A DNA stretch of 64,000 nucleotides from Actinoplanes utahensis (lineage in GTDB: Bacteria; Actinomycetota; Actinomycetes; Mycobacteriales; Micromonosporaceae): NCBI RefSeq assembly GCF_016862455.1, contig NZ_BOMZ01000041.1:1-64000 (forward strand), written 5' to 3'. Below the pieces are notes generated by a model that saw only the letters and a program-made list of their open reading frames with translations, had not been told where the DNA came from and made no database searches. The position numbers and the translations under genes are program-made. Positions within the stretch are counted from its first letter, which is position 1. Each line of letters starts with the position of its first letter. This document shows positions 7,765 through 16,878 of this stretch, piece by piece.

Positions 7765-9614
7765 CGGGGCACCGTGGTCAGCACGCCGAGGGTCGCGGTC
7801 GCCCACTCGTGGCCGTCCGGGCCCGCGTCGCGGGTCGACGTGCGGGGCTGGACCAGGGCTTCGTCCAGAGTGGGCTGCTCGAACGGCGTTGACGCGAACT
7901 CGTCGGTGGCCACGATCAGTTTCAGCCAGTCGTGGATGTGCGCGCCCGGCTCCGGCGGCCGGCCGGCCGGCAGGGTGAAGGCGATCCGGCGGCCGTCGGC
8001 CACCGCGGTGCGGTGCCGTGGCCCGACGAACGCGCCGGGCATCAGCCGGGCGTGGATCCGGTACCGGCCGGTGAGATCCAGCAGCGCGCAGTAGAGCGGC
8101 AGGTCGCCGGTGTTGTGCAGGCGCAGGAACACCTCCGGCGCCACCGGGCCGCCGGGCCCCGGCCGGTAGGCGAGCCGGATCAGGCCGTCGTCGTCCGGTT
8201 GCAGCGCGGGCCGGTCCGGCGGCATGATCCGTTCGCCGGGGTGCGCGGCGACGATCTCCAGCCGGATCAGGCCGGCCAGCGGCGACACCGGGTTGGCGAG
8301 CGTGCGGATGTGCCGCCAGCGGGCGATGTGCTCGCCGCCGCGGATCGCCAGCGTCGCCGCGGCCTCGTCGTCGGCGGCGGCCAGGTCGCCGGTGACCGGC
8401 AGGTGGTCGGAGCCGAGGATCCGGGCGCGGCCCGGCGCGGGTAGGTCCAGGCGCAGGTCGGGCACGGCCGGCTCGCCGGTCTCCGGCAGGCGCAGCCACG
8501 GCGAGCCGGCCAGCCGGTCGTGCAGCAGGTCCCGGTTGCGGTCACCGAGCGCGACGGTCAGCGCCGGGCGTGGCAGGGCGGTGAACACCACCGGGTACTG
8601 CACGGCCGGGTCGGGCGCCCAGCCCACCGGTTCCACGATCGACCGGCCGGTCAGCACCTCCACCACCCGGGCGGGGCGTTGCGGTCCCGGTCCGGCGACC
8701 GCCACCCGGACTGCGCCGGGCGACGGCACCCCGTGGCACAGGCCGGCGTCGATCTCCCACTGTCCGCGGTGGTGGCGCAGGGTGATGCCCGAGGCGGGGG
8801 TACGCAGCACGCCGCCCAGGAACACCCGGTCCGCCGGGTCGTCGCCGATCAGCTGGGGTGTCTGCTCGTACACCAGGTTCTCCACCTGGCAGCGGGCCGC
8901 AGCCAGCAGCTCCCGGTAGGTGGCGGCCGGTCCCAGCTGGTTCAGCGCCCCGAGCAGCGCCCAGCTGAACACGCCGTGCGGCCGCCCGCCGAGCGGCCGT
9001 TCCCGGGCCCGCTGATCGCTGCGGCAGGCGGCCAGCCCGGTGAGCCGGCTGTGGTCCGGCAGTGCCGCCCACCCGGACCGCAGCTCCGGGATCAGCAGTT
9101 CGGGGCGGGGCGCGGCGGCGGCCGGCGGCGCCCACCGGTCCCGGCCGGCGGGTTCCGGGATCTCACCGCGGACGGCGCCGGCGGCATGACAGCAGTCCAG
9201 CACGGTGACCACCCGGCAGCCGGTCGCGGCGACCCGGCCGAGCAGCACCGACAGTTCCTTGTCGTAGAGGTCGGGGACGTCGCCGAGCCGGGAGTCGGCG
9301 CAGATCAGGGTCTGCATGCGGCCGCTCGGCTCCAGGTGGGACAGCTCCGGCGGCAGGGGCGCCTGGGAGCCGTGCCCGGCGTACCAGAACAGGGCGGTGT
9401 CGCCGGTCCGGGCCCGGCCGAGATGGTGCCGGACGCCGTCGATCATCGCGTCGCGGGTGGCCTTGCCGTCGTGCAGCGCCAGCGGCCGCAGGGCGCCGCC
9501 GGCGCGGGACTCCAGGTACGCCTGGGCGGCGGTGACGTCGTTGACGCAGCCGCCCAGGCGGGGCGCCGCCTGGTACGCGTCGATGCCGGTGAACAGCGCG
9601 TAGACGGTGGTCAT
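7761..9614 (-). CDS. Caspase-family (C14) protease with C-terminal DUF4384-like region
   Basis: A 617-residue protein. Residues 1-260 form a caspase-like (metacaspase-type) domain: an N-terminal strand with GIDAY, the catalytic His in WYAGHGSQ (H81) and the catalytic Cys in VLDCCHAAG (C142). Both are present, so it is probably an active cysteine protease. Residues about 460-615 are beta-rich and contain LRLHNTGDLPLYCALLDL and WLKLIVATDEF, matching the DUF4384-type domain often attached to bacterial caspases. There is no signal peptide. It is transcribed away from the AAA+ operon at 9980-16834 across 365 bp and is probably part of the same system. A conflict or programmed-death role is inference from family. 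Confidence 0.85.
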   Translation of the reverse strand: MTTVYALFTGIDAYQAAPRLGGCVNDVTAAQAYLESRAGGALRPLALHDGKATRDAMIDGVRHHLGRARTGDTALFWYAGHGSQAPLPPELSHLEPSGRMQTLICADSRLGDVPDLYDKELSVLLGRVAATGCRVVTVLDCCHAAGAVRGEIPEPAGRDRWAPPAAAAPRPELLIPELRSGWAALPDHSRLTGLAACRSDQRARERPLGGRPHGVFSWALLGALNQLGPAATYRELLAAARCQVENLVYEQTPQLIGDDPADRVFLGGVLRTPASGITLRHHRGQWEIDAGLCHGVPSPGAVRVAVAGPGPQRPARVVEVLTGRSIVEPVGWAPDPAVQYPVVFTALPRPALTVALGDRNRDLLHDRLAGSPWLRLPETGEPAVPDLRLDLPAPGRARILGSDHLPVTGDLAAADDEAAATLAIRGGEHIARWRHIRTLANPVSPLAGLIRLEIVAAHPGERIMPPDRPALQPDDDGLIRLAYRPGPGGPVAPEVFLRLHNTGDLPLYCALLDLTGRYRIHARLMPGAFVGPRHRTAVADGRRIAFTLPAGRPPEPGAHIHDWLKLIVATDEFASTPFEQPTLDEALVQPRTSTRDAGPDGHEWATATLGVLTTVPR

Positions 9615-9979
9615 GCGTTCGGCTCGGGCGATTCATCCGTACGGGGAGAATCGCTCGGCCGGACGGTGGATTCGTCGTGCGTCAATTCCTCATCCCGTCC
9701 TGTTCGCGGCGGAGACGGCGCAGTCGCGGCATCGTCGCACGGCTCTCCTCCGGCCGACAAGAAAGCATTTCCGTTCCCATGATCGACCCGGTTTAGTGGA
9801 ATTCCGCCTTACGACGGAATGTGCGCTGGTCGCGGCAGCATCGGCAAGATCAGCAGGCGGCACCCGTCCGGGGTACGCGACAACATCGCGACACGGCGAC
9901 CTGGTGCCCGAGACAAATGCGCTGTTAGGCTCGCGTGCACCGAAGAGGAACTGATGAGAGAAACACTCCCGGGGGCGAA
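9615..9979. promoter_or_regulatory. Divergent control region of the caspase and AAA+ units
   Basis: 365 bases without a convincing gene, clearly less GC-rich than the flanking genes, between two divergent units. It contains a perfect inverted repeat ATTCCG-N8-CGGAAT at 9801-9820, a candidate operator. GAGACA around 9909 and TAGGCT at 9926-9931 could be parts of a rightward promoter, but the match is loose. Confidence 0.5.
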
Positions 9980-10429
9980 ATGGAATTCGAGCGCCGGCGA
10001 CGTGTGGAAACGCGCATAGAGGCGCGGGCGGTGGCCGCCGATAAAGATCGACAATTGTTCGGCCCGGCCGTCCGGCGCAGCCGCGGGCCCCGGCACGCCG
10101 GGCTGTTCGAGGCGGTCCGGCGGCTCGACGCGGGCCTCGACGCGGCCACCCGGGCGCAGCTGGCCGAGTGGATCCGCGCGGAGTACGCGAACGAGTTCGG
10201 CGACGTGCCGCTCGGCATGTTCGCCGTCTGCCACCTCGGCCCGCCGTTCGTGGACCACCGGCTCGACCTGTGGCAGTCCATCGTCGAGCACTACGCACCG
10301 GCCGACACCGTGCCGGAGCCGTTCGCCCGGGCCCGCATGATGGTCCGGTCCGGCGCCTACGAGTTCGTCGAGGTCTATGCGAGCGGCGAGCTCAAACCCG
10401 TCCTCAAAGACGGCACCGTCGTCGCCTGA
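9980..10429 (+). CDS. Hypothetical protein, first gene of the caspase-linked AAA+ operon
   Basis: A 149-residue soluble protein I do not recognise. The N-terminus is strongly basic (MEFERRRRVETRIEAR). A helical stretch (about 45-75) is followed by a compact region rich in aromatic and acidic residues, ending in a beta-like YEFVEVYASGELKPVLK. It has no signal peptide or membrane segment. The ATG at 9980 follows a GGGGG stretch by about five bases; an in-frame upstream start at 9935 lacks a better site. The next gene starts 11 bases downstream. Its position makes it a candidate adaptor or regulator of the system. Confidence 0.6.
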   Translation: MEFERRRRVETRIEARAVAADKDRQLFGPAVRRSRGPRHAGLFEAVRRLDAGLDAATRAQLAEWIRAEYANEFGDVPLGMFAVCHLGPPFVDHRLDLWQSIVEHYAPADTVPEPFARARMMVRSGAYEFVEVYASGELKPVLKDGTVVA

Positions 10430-10440
10430 AAGGTCACCGC

Positions 10441-12219
10441 ATGCCGGAGCAGCACGATCAGCACCTGCGCGACCAGGTGGCGAAACTGGAGCGCATCGTG
10501 CTCCGGGTGGAGGAGGGCGTCGGCGACGTCGGCGTGCGGGTGGAGGGCGTCAGCCGGCGTGCCGAGGAGGTCAACGACCGTCTCCAGGCGCTCACCCGCG
10601 CCTTCGAGGACTACGTCCTGGTCGCCGCCCGGACCGCCAACGTGCAGCGGGCCGAGACCCGCATCGGTGTGGTGGAGGGCCGGCTCAACAGCGAGTTCGG
10701 CCACTACAAGGTGGTCCGCAACGTCGCCACCGGCATGCTGCAGGGCTTCGACACCGGCATCGTCTCCGACGACACCATGCGTGACGTCGGCGAAGAACTC
10801 ATGATCAAGACGCCGCGGTACTGGCTGGCGCCCGTGCTGGTCGGGCTGCGCGCCTGGATCGCCGACGAGCCGGAGATCTGCGATCAGGCCCTCGGTGTCG
10901 CGTTCCAGCGGTCCCCGGACAAGACGTCGCTGTTCATGGCGCTGGTGCTGCGCCGGCAGGGCCGCGGCGAGGCGTCGCTGCGCTGGCTGCGGCACTATCT
11001 GATCGCTCTGGACCCGCTGGAGCTGGGCCGCGAGTTCGCGATGGTGCTGGAGAGCATCTCGCAGGGCGCTTTCGGCCCGGCCGGCGTCGCCATGGTGCAG
11101 GAACGCCTCGACGAGTGGCGGTCCCAGCTGCTGCGCGACGAGAGCCGGGAGCAGGCGCAGATCGACCGCTGGCGCGCCGAGCTGGAGCGGCATGTCGGCT
11201 CGTCGTCGGCCGACCGGTTCCCGCGGCTGGCCGCGATCTCCCCGCAGTGGCCACAGATGGACGAGGCCCTGGCCCGGGCCGCCGCGCACGGCTCGCTGAT
11301 CGACGCGTACGCGACGATGGCCGGCGAGGTGCACGTCCCGCCCGCCCGCGTCGAGGACCACGTCGACGACATCCTCGACCAGCTGGTCCGCGGTTACGAC
11401 GACGAGGAGCTGCCGCTGCGCCGCGAGCACGCCGAGCACCAGGCCGTGGTCGACAACGGCGGCGACCTCGACGCCGCCCGCCACGCGCTCGACACCGACC
11501 TGCTCGCCCTCGACCGGACCCACGACTACCTCACCATCCAGAGCGAGTCCGCGCTCAACCCCGGCAAGCTCGGCGTCAGCCGGGCCACCCAGCGGATGGC
11601 GGTCTCCTCCTGCCACGCCTGGTTCGACCGGGCACACGCCCTCTACACCCGCGACTACCGCGGCGGCGTGCCGGGCGACGTGCGGGCGGTCTTCGACCAG
11701 ACGCACACCCTCGCCGGCGCCGTCTTCCGGCTGCCGTCCTGGACCGGATCGTTCGCCACCCCGATGGACGAGCTGGAACGTGACCTGGCCGCGCACTGGC
11801 GCCGCGCCGCCCAGCCGTTCCTCGCCAGTTTCGACTTCCCCTGGACCCGCCGGCTGATCCTGCCCGTCGCCGTCACCGCCGGGCTGGCCCTGTGCGCCTT
11901 CCAGCACCTCGGATTCCTGCTGGCCGCGGTCATCGTCGGCGGTGTCTGGGCACTGGTGCTGTGGTCGCAGTCGCAGACCGCCGAACAGCGCCGCGAGGCC
12001 GCCCGGAAACAGCTCCAGAGCGCCGAACAGGACTCGCTGCGGCAACTGCGCGGCGCCGGCGCCGAGGTCGTCGACTGGAGCACCGCGTTCCGCCAGGCCG
12101 ACCAGCGCGAGCAGGAGGTCCGGGCGGTCATCGCCGATCTGGCCACCGCCGGCGTCCCCACCGCCGCCCACGAGCGGCGCCGCACCGAGACCGGCACGCC
12201 CGACAGGAGCTACACATGA
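10441..12219 (+). CDS. Coiled-coil protein with paired membrane segments (caspase-linked operon)
   Basis: A 592-residue protein of unknown function. Residues about 5-60 show heptad-like spacing (LRDQVAKLERIVLRVEEGV) and predict a coiled coil. Residues about 60-465 are soluble, mainly helical and acidic. Two hydrophobic segments at about 472-490 and 493-509 probably form a membrane hairpin. The tail (about 510-592) is charged and helical. ATG 10441 is preceded by GAAAGG; the open frame extends upstream only inside the preceding gene. The stop overlaps the next start (ATGA). It could be the membrane platform of the module; the membrane prediction is from hydrophobicity only. Confidence 0.65.
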   Translation: MPEQHDQHLRDQVAKLERIVLRVEEGVGDVGVRVEGVSRRAEEVNDRLQALTRAFEDYVLVAARTANVQRAETRIGVVEGRLNSEFGHYKVVRNVATGMLQGFDTGIVSDDTMRDVGEELMIKTPRYWLAPVLVGLRAWIADEPEICDQALGVAFQRSPDKTSLFMALVLRRQGRGEASLRWLRHYLIALDPLELGREFAMVLESISQGAFGPAGVAMVQERLDEWRSQLLRDESREQAQIDRWRAELERHVGSSSADRFPRLAAISPQWPQMDEALARAAAHGSLIDAYATMAGEVHVPPARVEDHVDDILDQLVRGYDDEELPLRREHAEHQAVVDNGGDLDAARHALDTDLLALDRTHDYLTIQSESALNPGKLGVSRATQRMAVSSCHAWFDRAHALYTRDYRGGVPGDVRAVFDQTHTLAGAVFRLPSWTGSFATPMDELERDLAAHWRRAAQPFLASFDFPWTRRLILPVAVTAGLALCAFQHLGFLLAAVIVGGVWALVLWSQSQTAEQRREAARKQLQSAEQDSLRQLRGAGAEVVDWSTAFRQADQREQEVRAVIADLATAGVPTAAHERRRTETGTPDRSYT

Positions 12220-12428
12220 CGACGGAGTCCAACGGCCGGCGCCCACCGCAGATCCCGGCGCCCCGCGCCACCTTCCCGGACCGCGCCGAGGAGGACGTGC
12301 CGTGGGCCCGCCGCACCGACGGCCGACGGCCCGCCACCAGCCGCCAGCGCCGCATCGTCCGCGACCTGCCCGGCTGGGATCCGCTGCCGCCCGGCGAGAA
12401 CCGGGTCCACCGCCGGGCCCGGGACTGA
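12216..12428 (+). CDS. Small Pro/Arg-rich protein of the caspase-linked operon
   Basis: A 70-residue protein, basic and proline-rich, likely disordered, with no membrane segment. Translation is supported by AGGAG at 12205-12209, seven bases before the ATG, and by ATGA overlap with the previous stop. The next gene begins two bases after its stop. I recognise no family; its place between two larger genes suggests a small linker or assembly factor. Confidence 0.6.
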   Translation: MTTESNGRRPPQIPAPRATFPDRAEEDVPWARRTDGRRPATSRQRRIVRDLPGWDPLPPGENRVHRRARD

Positions 12429-12430
12429 CC

Positions 12431-12982
12431 GTGTGGGTCACCGGAGGAGCCTTCCAGACCTGGGCCGGCTTTCTGGACCGCTGGGCCGCCGGCGAGGCCG
12501 CCGACCCCGCCACGCTGCCCGCCCTGGACCCCGGCCACTTCGCCGGCGACAGCTGGGCCCGGCTCACCCAGCGGATCACCGCCGCCCTGGACCGGCGGCT
12601 CACCACCTGGTCGGCCACCCTGTCCCGCGAACTCAGCGCCGCCCGCGACGAGTTCACCGCCGCCCACGCCCTGCACCAGGCCCGCCGGCAACTCGCCCCG
12701 ATCCGGGCGCTGGCCGCCGCGCCCGCCCTGCCCGAGGAGCTGCGCACCCGGCTCCCCGCCCTGATCGACAGCCGGATCCACAGTGTCCAGGACCAGCTGG
12801 AACAGCACGTCGACCGGATGCGCCGGGCCGGGATGCCGCACCGTGCCGTCGAAGCCCGGCGGCGCACCATCCGCGACAACCCGCTGACCGCCGCCCTCAC
12901 CAGCCCGCCCGCACCCGGCCCCGGCGCCGGATGGGCGATCGACCCCGCCGCGGCGCCGCGGCGCCGGGTGACCCTCGACTGA
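12431..12982 (+). CDS. Helical hypothetical protein of the caspase-linked operon
   Basis: A 183-residue protein starting at GTG two bases after the previous stop. It is mostly alpha-helical with long amphipathic stretches (for example LDRRLTTWSATLSRELSAAR, about 53-72). It lacks membrane segments and ends in a Pro/Ala-rich tail. No catalytic motif is visible and I recognise no family. The tight spacing on both sides places it in the operon. The helical heptads suggest binding to another component, perhaps the coiled-coil membrane protein at 10441 or the AAA+ ATPase. Confidence 0.6.
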   Translation: MWVTGGAFQTWAGFLDRWAAGEAADPATLPALDPGHFAGDSWARLTQRITAALDRRLTTWSATLSRELSAARDEFTAAHALHQARRQLAPIRALAAAPALPEELRTRLPALIDSRIHSVQDQLEQHVDRMRRAGMPHRAVEARRRTIRDNPLTAALTSPPAPGPGAGWAIDPAAAPRRRVTLD

Positions 12983-13001
12983 ACGGCCCGGGAGACCACC
13001 G

Positions 13002-14564
13002 ATGTCCAACTACCACGAGGTCGTCAAGGACCTGGACAGCTACCTGTCCGCCCGGGTGCCGCTGATCGGCGTGCACAGTATCGAGCAGACCCGCGCGCTG
13101 CGCCTGATCAAACAGGTCGCCACCGACCCGCGCCGCGCCAATCAGGCGTTCTGGATCTACACCCGGGCGCTGGGCCTGCGCGACCTGCGCACCGGCACCC
13201 CGGCCCTGGACGACCACTCGCTGACCGGCGCGCTGGACTTCGCCGCCCAGCGGTTCAGCGCCCGCGCCCAGGCCACCGTCGTCTTCGTCGACCCCGACGA
13301 CCTCAGTGACGACAACACCGCCAGCCGCCACGTCGCCGAGCTCGCCCGCCTCGCCGAGGCCAACTCCGGCAGCGTCGTCATCCTCACCGACACCCCGCTG
13401 TGGAACGGCCTGGAACGCCTCGGCATGAGCGTCACCCTGGACCTGCCCGACGCCGCCGAGATGTACGAGGCGATCTTCGACTTCCTCCGTGACCACCACG
13501 GCGTCGTCCCCATCGACTGGTCCGAGCAGGACGCCCGCCGCGCCGCGGAGTTCCTCGTCGGCGTCCCCGAGGGCACCGCGATCAACGTGATGGCCACCCT
13601 GGTCACCAAAGGTGCGGTGGAGAAGGCCGACGTCCAGCGGCTCGCCGCCTTCAAGGACAAACACTTCGGCGCCCTCGCCGGCCTGGAACGGGTCCGGCTC
13701 GGCCCCGGCGACACCGAGATCGGCGGGCTCACCAGCCTGCGCGCCTGGCTGCGCCGCAAACAACGGCTGATGACCGCCGACCTGCGCGGCACCCGGCTGC
13801 GGGCGCCGCGCGGCGTGTTGCTGGTCGGCGTCCCCGGATGCGGCAAGTCCCTGTCGGCGAAAGCCATCTCCACGGTGTGGGAGCTGCCGTTGTACCGCCT
13901 CGACCTGGCCGCGATCATGGGGATGTACGTGGGCCAGTCCGAAGCCCGGCTCCGCGAGGCGCTCGACACCGCCGACCGGCTCGCCCCCTGCATCCTCTGG
14001 ATCGACGAGATCGAGAAGGGACTCGCCGGCCAGGACGACAGCACCGGCGTCAGCCGCCGTCTCATCGGGCAGTTCCTGTTCTGGCTGCAGGAGTCACAGC
14101 ACCGCGTCTTCGTCGTCGCCACCAGCAACGACGTCCGTTCCCTACCCCCCGAGCTGCTGCGCAAGGGCCGCTTCGACGAACTGTTCTTCGTCGACCTGCC
14201 CGACGGCGACGACCGGCAGGAGATCATCGACATGTACTACCGCCGTTACGTCGACCAGGAGCCACCCGCCGAACTGCTCGACAAACTCGTCGGCCTCTCC
14301 GAGGGCTTCGCCGGATCCGACATCCAGGCGGCCCTGCACGAGGTCGGCGAACAGGTGTTCCTCAACGGGCCGGAGTCGCTGCGCCCCGACTTCGTGATCG
14401 ACACGTTCACCAACACGTACCCGCTGAGCCGGACCAACCCGGAACAGATCGCGGAGATCCAGGCGTGGGGCCGCGACCGCGCCGTTCCCGCCGGGCGGGT
14501 CGCCGCCCGGGCCTCCGCCGACACCGGCCCGCAGCGCCGCCGCGTCGTGGTCTTCGGGGACTGA
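13002..14564 (+). CDS. Ycf46-type AAA+ ATPase
   Basis: A 520-residue AAA+ ATPase. Residues 1-230 resemble the N-terminal region of the Ycf46 family, which opens with a D-x-Y-L-x-R-x-P-L-I pattern (here LDSYLSARVPLIGVHSIEQT) and continues as a nucleotide-binding-like fold. The AAA+ core has Walker A GVPGCGKS at 276-283, Walker B ILWIDEIEKG at about 331-340, sensor-1 VVATSND and the arginine-finger region LLRKGRFDELFF. Ycf46 proteins are common in cyanobacteria and plastids, where their role is poorly defined. Linkage to a caspase suggests this one remodels or activates a signalling complex. It starts 19 bases after the previous gene; the next starts 5 bases after its stop. Confidence 0.85.
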   Translation: MSNYHEVVKDLDSYLSARVPLIGVHSIEQTRALRLIKQVATDPRRANQAFWIYTRALGLRDLRTGTPALDDHSLTGALDFAAQRFSARAQATVVFVDPDDLSDDNTASRHVAELARLAEANSGSVVILTDTPLWNGLERLGMSVTLDLPDAAEMYEAIFDFLRDHHGVVPIDWSEQDARRAAEFLVGVPEGTAINVMATLVTKGAVEKADVQRLAAFKDKHFGALAGLERVRLGPGDTEIGGLTSLRAWLRRKQRLMTADLRGTRLRAPRGVLLVGVPGCGKSLSAKAISTVWELPLYRLDLAAIMGMYVGQSEARLREALDTADRLAPCILWIDEIEKGLAGQDDSTGVSRRLIGQFLFWLQESQHRVFVVATSNDVRSLPPELLRKGRFDELFFVDLPDGDDRQEIIDMYYRRYVDQEPPAELLDKLVGLSEGFAGSDIQAALHEVGEQVFLNGPESLRPDFVIDTFTNTYPLSRTNPEQIAEIQAWGRDRAVPAGRVAARASADTGPQRRRVVVFGD

Positions 14565-14569
14565 TCACC

Positions 14570-15694
14570 ATGACCGACGACGACCGGCCCCGCGGTGTCT
14601 GGGACCCGACCGCCCTCTTCCCCACGGAACCCACGGAACCCACGGAACCCACCGAGACCACCGAACTCACCCAGCCCGGCGAACCCGGCGCCGGCCGCCC
14701 CGCCGTGCCGCCCTCCTTCTTCCCGCCGCCCGCCTCGTCCACCCCGCCCGCCTCGTCCACCCCGCCCGGCCAGGAGCCCACCGCCCCCGCCGGCTTCCCG
14801 CCACCCGCCGTTCCCGGCTCGTACTTCACCTTCGATCAGCAGCCCGCCGCTCCCGGCCCGCCCTCTCCGGCCGACCACCAGCCCACCAGGCCGGTCAGCG
14901 GTCCCGCCTGGGGCGGTCCGCCGGCGGCGCCGAGCACCGGGCCACCGGCCTGGAGCGGCGAGCCGCCCACTGCTTTCGCCGGCCCGCCGGGGTACGCGGG
15001 ACCCGCGCCCGAGAGCTGGCAACCGGCCGTCACCGGCAAGTCCAACCGGCTGCCGCTGATCATCCTGGCCGTCGCCCTGCTGCTCCTCGCCGGAACCGCC
15101 GGCGGCATCATGCTGCTGCGCCACCAGGACCGCACCGGCACTCAGGCCGCCGACCCCGGGAACCCGACGGTTCCCGACGACGCCCAGCCGGCCGACACCC
15201 TGCCGGCCGATGCGCAACCCACCGAGGCCTTCACCACCGAGCCCGGCCCGGCCACACCGGAGTCCACCGAAGCCGCCGACCCGCAGGCCGCCGCGCTGGC
15301 CCGGCTGGAGGAACAACGCCGGGAGGACGTCGCCACGGTCGTCCCGGCCGGCCAGTTCGTCGCCCAGATCGCCTCGAAACACCCCGGCATCCGGGACCCG
15401 CTGCAGACCGCCGCCGACGGCTCGCACATCTTCCAGGCCACCGACATCCTCACCGAACACGAGCAGCTCCGTGCCGAGCACGGCGACGCCGAACACCCGG
15501 TGATCCTGCTCAAGAGCACCGACTACGGCAAACGGCAGCTGATCAACGGCCAGCCGCTCTGGGTCACCTTCGCCACCGGTGACTTCCCCGACCGGCAGTC
15601 GGTGCTCGACTGGTGCTCCAACCAGTTCAGCGACCTCTCGGAAACCGAGCTGAAGAACCAGTGCGACGCCCGAACCCTCCGACCGGCCGGATGA
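14570..15694 (+). CDS. Pro-rich single-pass membrane protein of the caspase-linked operon
   Basis: A 374-residue protein. The first about 160 residues are cytoplasmic-looking, disordered and Pro-rich, with a 9-bp tandem repeat encoding repeated TEP (about 14622-14655). A single membrane helix (NRLPLIILAVALLLLAGTAG) lies at about 162-184. The outside part has a Pro/Ala/Thr-rich linker, then a compact domain of about 120 residues with two Cys (SVLDWCSNQF and LKNQCDA) that may form a disulfide. I do not recognise this domain. It could sense an external signal for the intracellular AAA+/caspase module. Confidence 0.65.
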   Translation: MTDDDRPRGVWDPTALFPTEPTEPTEPTETTELTQPGEPGAGRPAVPPSFFPPPASSTPPASSTPPGQEPTAPAGFPPPAVPGSYFTFDQQPAAPGPPSPADHQPTRPVSGPAWGGPPAAPSTGPPAWSGEPPTAFAGPPGYAGPAPESWQPAVTGKSNRLPLIILAVALLLLAGTAGGIMLLRHQDRTGTQAADPGNPTVPDDAQPADTLPADAQPTEAFTTEPGPATPESTEAADPQAAALARLEEQRREDVATVVPAGQFVAQIASKHPGIRDPLQTAADGSHIFQATDILTEHEQLRAEHGDAEHPVILLKSTDYGKRQLINGQPLWVTFATGDFPDRQSVLDWCSNQFSDLSETELKNQCDARTLRPAG

Positions 15695-15706
15695 GGCGAC
15701 GACCCG

Positions 15707-16834
15707 ATGACCGACGACCCACCCCCTCCATGGGCCGGCCCCCGCCCCGACCCGCTCCCGCCCGACGCCGATCAGCCGGACGCCGGTGGATCCGCCCCGA
15801 ACCCGTCCGCACCCCGCGCGGCCGAGTCCCGGGCGGAGCCGGCAGCCGCTCCGGAACAGCCCCTGTTCGGCCACGACGACCGGCTCTTCCCCGCCGGTCC
15901 GGCGACCCGGCCGCGCCGGCCCTGGGCGACTCCACCCGGTGTTCGCCCCGGCCCGCCCGACCAGCCACGCACCCGCCGCGACCTGACCGGCAGCCGTGAC
16001 CCGGGCGACACCGGCCGCGGCGAGCCACCGCCCGGGCGTCGCCCACCACCGGAACCCGCCCGGCAACCGTTCGGCCGTCACCCCGCGGGCCCGCCCGGAC
16101 CGGACGGAGCCGCGTCCGGATGGCGGAGACCCGGACAGCCACGACAGGAGCCGCCGCCCGCGCGAAAACCCTCCGAACCCTCGGGGCCGGCGCCCGCGCG
16201 AGGTCCGTCCGGGCAGCCCGGAAGGGTGTCGCCGCCGCCCGGCGCGCCGGGCGAGGGGCCGGCACGGGATGAGGCGGATCCGCATGTCGGAGTGGTCGCG
16301 GGGCCGGTGCGGATCACGGCTGCGGCGTTGTCGAACCGGTCGGCTCCGGGAGTTCTGGCAGCGTCGGTGGCCGCGGGGATCAGCATCGCGGCCTGGACCG
16401 GCCGGTCGCTGGCCGGGGGCGTTGGCGGTGGCCTGGTCCTGACGGCCGTACTCGTACCGTTGTTGCTGGTCGTGATCCTGGCAGTCGCGCACCGGCTGCT
16501 TCCGGCGGGGGGCGGCTCCGCGGCTGTCTGGGAGTTCACCGTGCGGGCCGCGCACGGCGCCGGCCTGCGGGTGAGCATCCGCACCGGCGCGCCCCGCGAC
16601 TCGCTGCGCCGCGGTGACCTGGTCCGCGTGGTGCCGGCCCGCCGTGCCCGCCTGCGGCGCAGAGCCCCGGACCGGCACGGGCCGCTCCGCGCGGTGGAGA
16701 TCCTCACCGCCCTCGGCGGCCCGGTCGTGCGCCGTGTCGACGCCGACCCGTCCCTGCCTCCGGTCCAGATCGCCGGTCTGGCCCTCGCCGTCCTCCTGCT
16801 CGCCTCCGCCGCTGCCGCCGTGCTGCCGAGCTGA
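15707..16834 (+). CDS. Pro-rich membrane protein, last gene of the caspase-linked operon
   Basis: A 375-residue protein with about 200 disordered Pro/Arg/Gly-rich residues. Two hydrophobic segments follow (about 210-228 and 238-260). A beta-rich cytoplasmic-looking stretch of about 90 residues comes next (FTVRAAHGAGLRVSIRTG), then a final hydrophobic helix (about 348-372). It starts 12 bases after the previous gene and begins with the same MTDD peptide as the 14570 product, suggesting related N-termini. The family is unknown. The operon seems to end here; no strong hairpin follows. Confidence 0.6.
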   Translation: MTDDPPPPWAGPRPDPLPPDADQPDAGGSAPNPSAPRAAESRAEPAAAPEQPLFGHDDRLFPAGPATRPRRPWATPPGVRPGPPDQPRTRRDLTGSRDPGDTGRGEPPPGRRPPPEPARQPFGRHPAGPPGPDGAASGWRRPGQPRQEPPPARKPSEPSGPAPARGPSGQPGRVSPPPGAPGEGPARDEADPHVGVVAGPVRITAAALSNRSAPGVLAASVAAGISIAAWTGRSLAGGVGGGLVLTAVLVPLLLVVILAVAHRLLPAGGGSAAVWEFTVRAAHGAGLRVSIRTGAPRDSLRRGDLVRVVPARRARLRRRAPDRHGPLRAVEILTALGGPVVRRVDADPSLPPVQIAGLALAVLLLASAAAAVLPS

Positions 16835-16878
16835 CGGTTCCCGCAGTGCCCGGCTCGGGGAGGAACCGGGACGGCCCG

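Noticed and set aside
10375..12999. Open reverse frame opposite the caspase-linked operon
   Set aside because: Composition is typical of an antisense shadow, and four coupled forward genes with ribosome binding sites occupy the same stretch.
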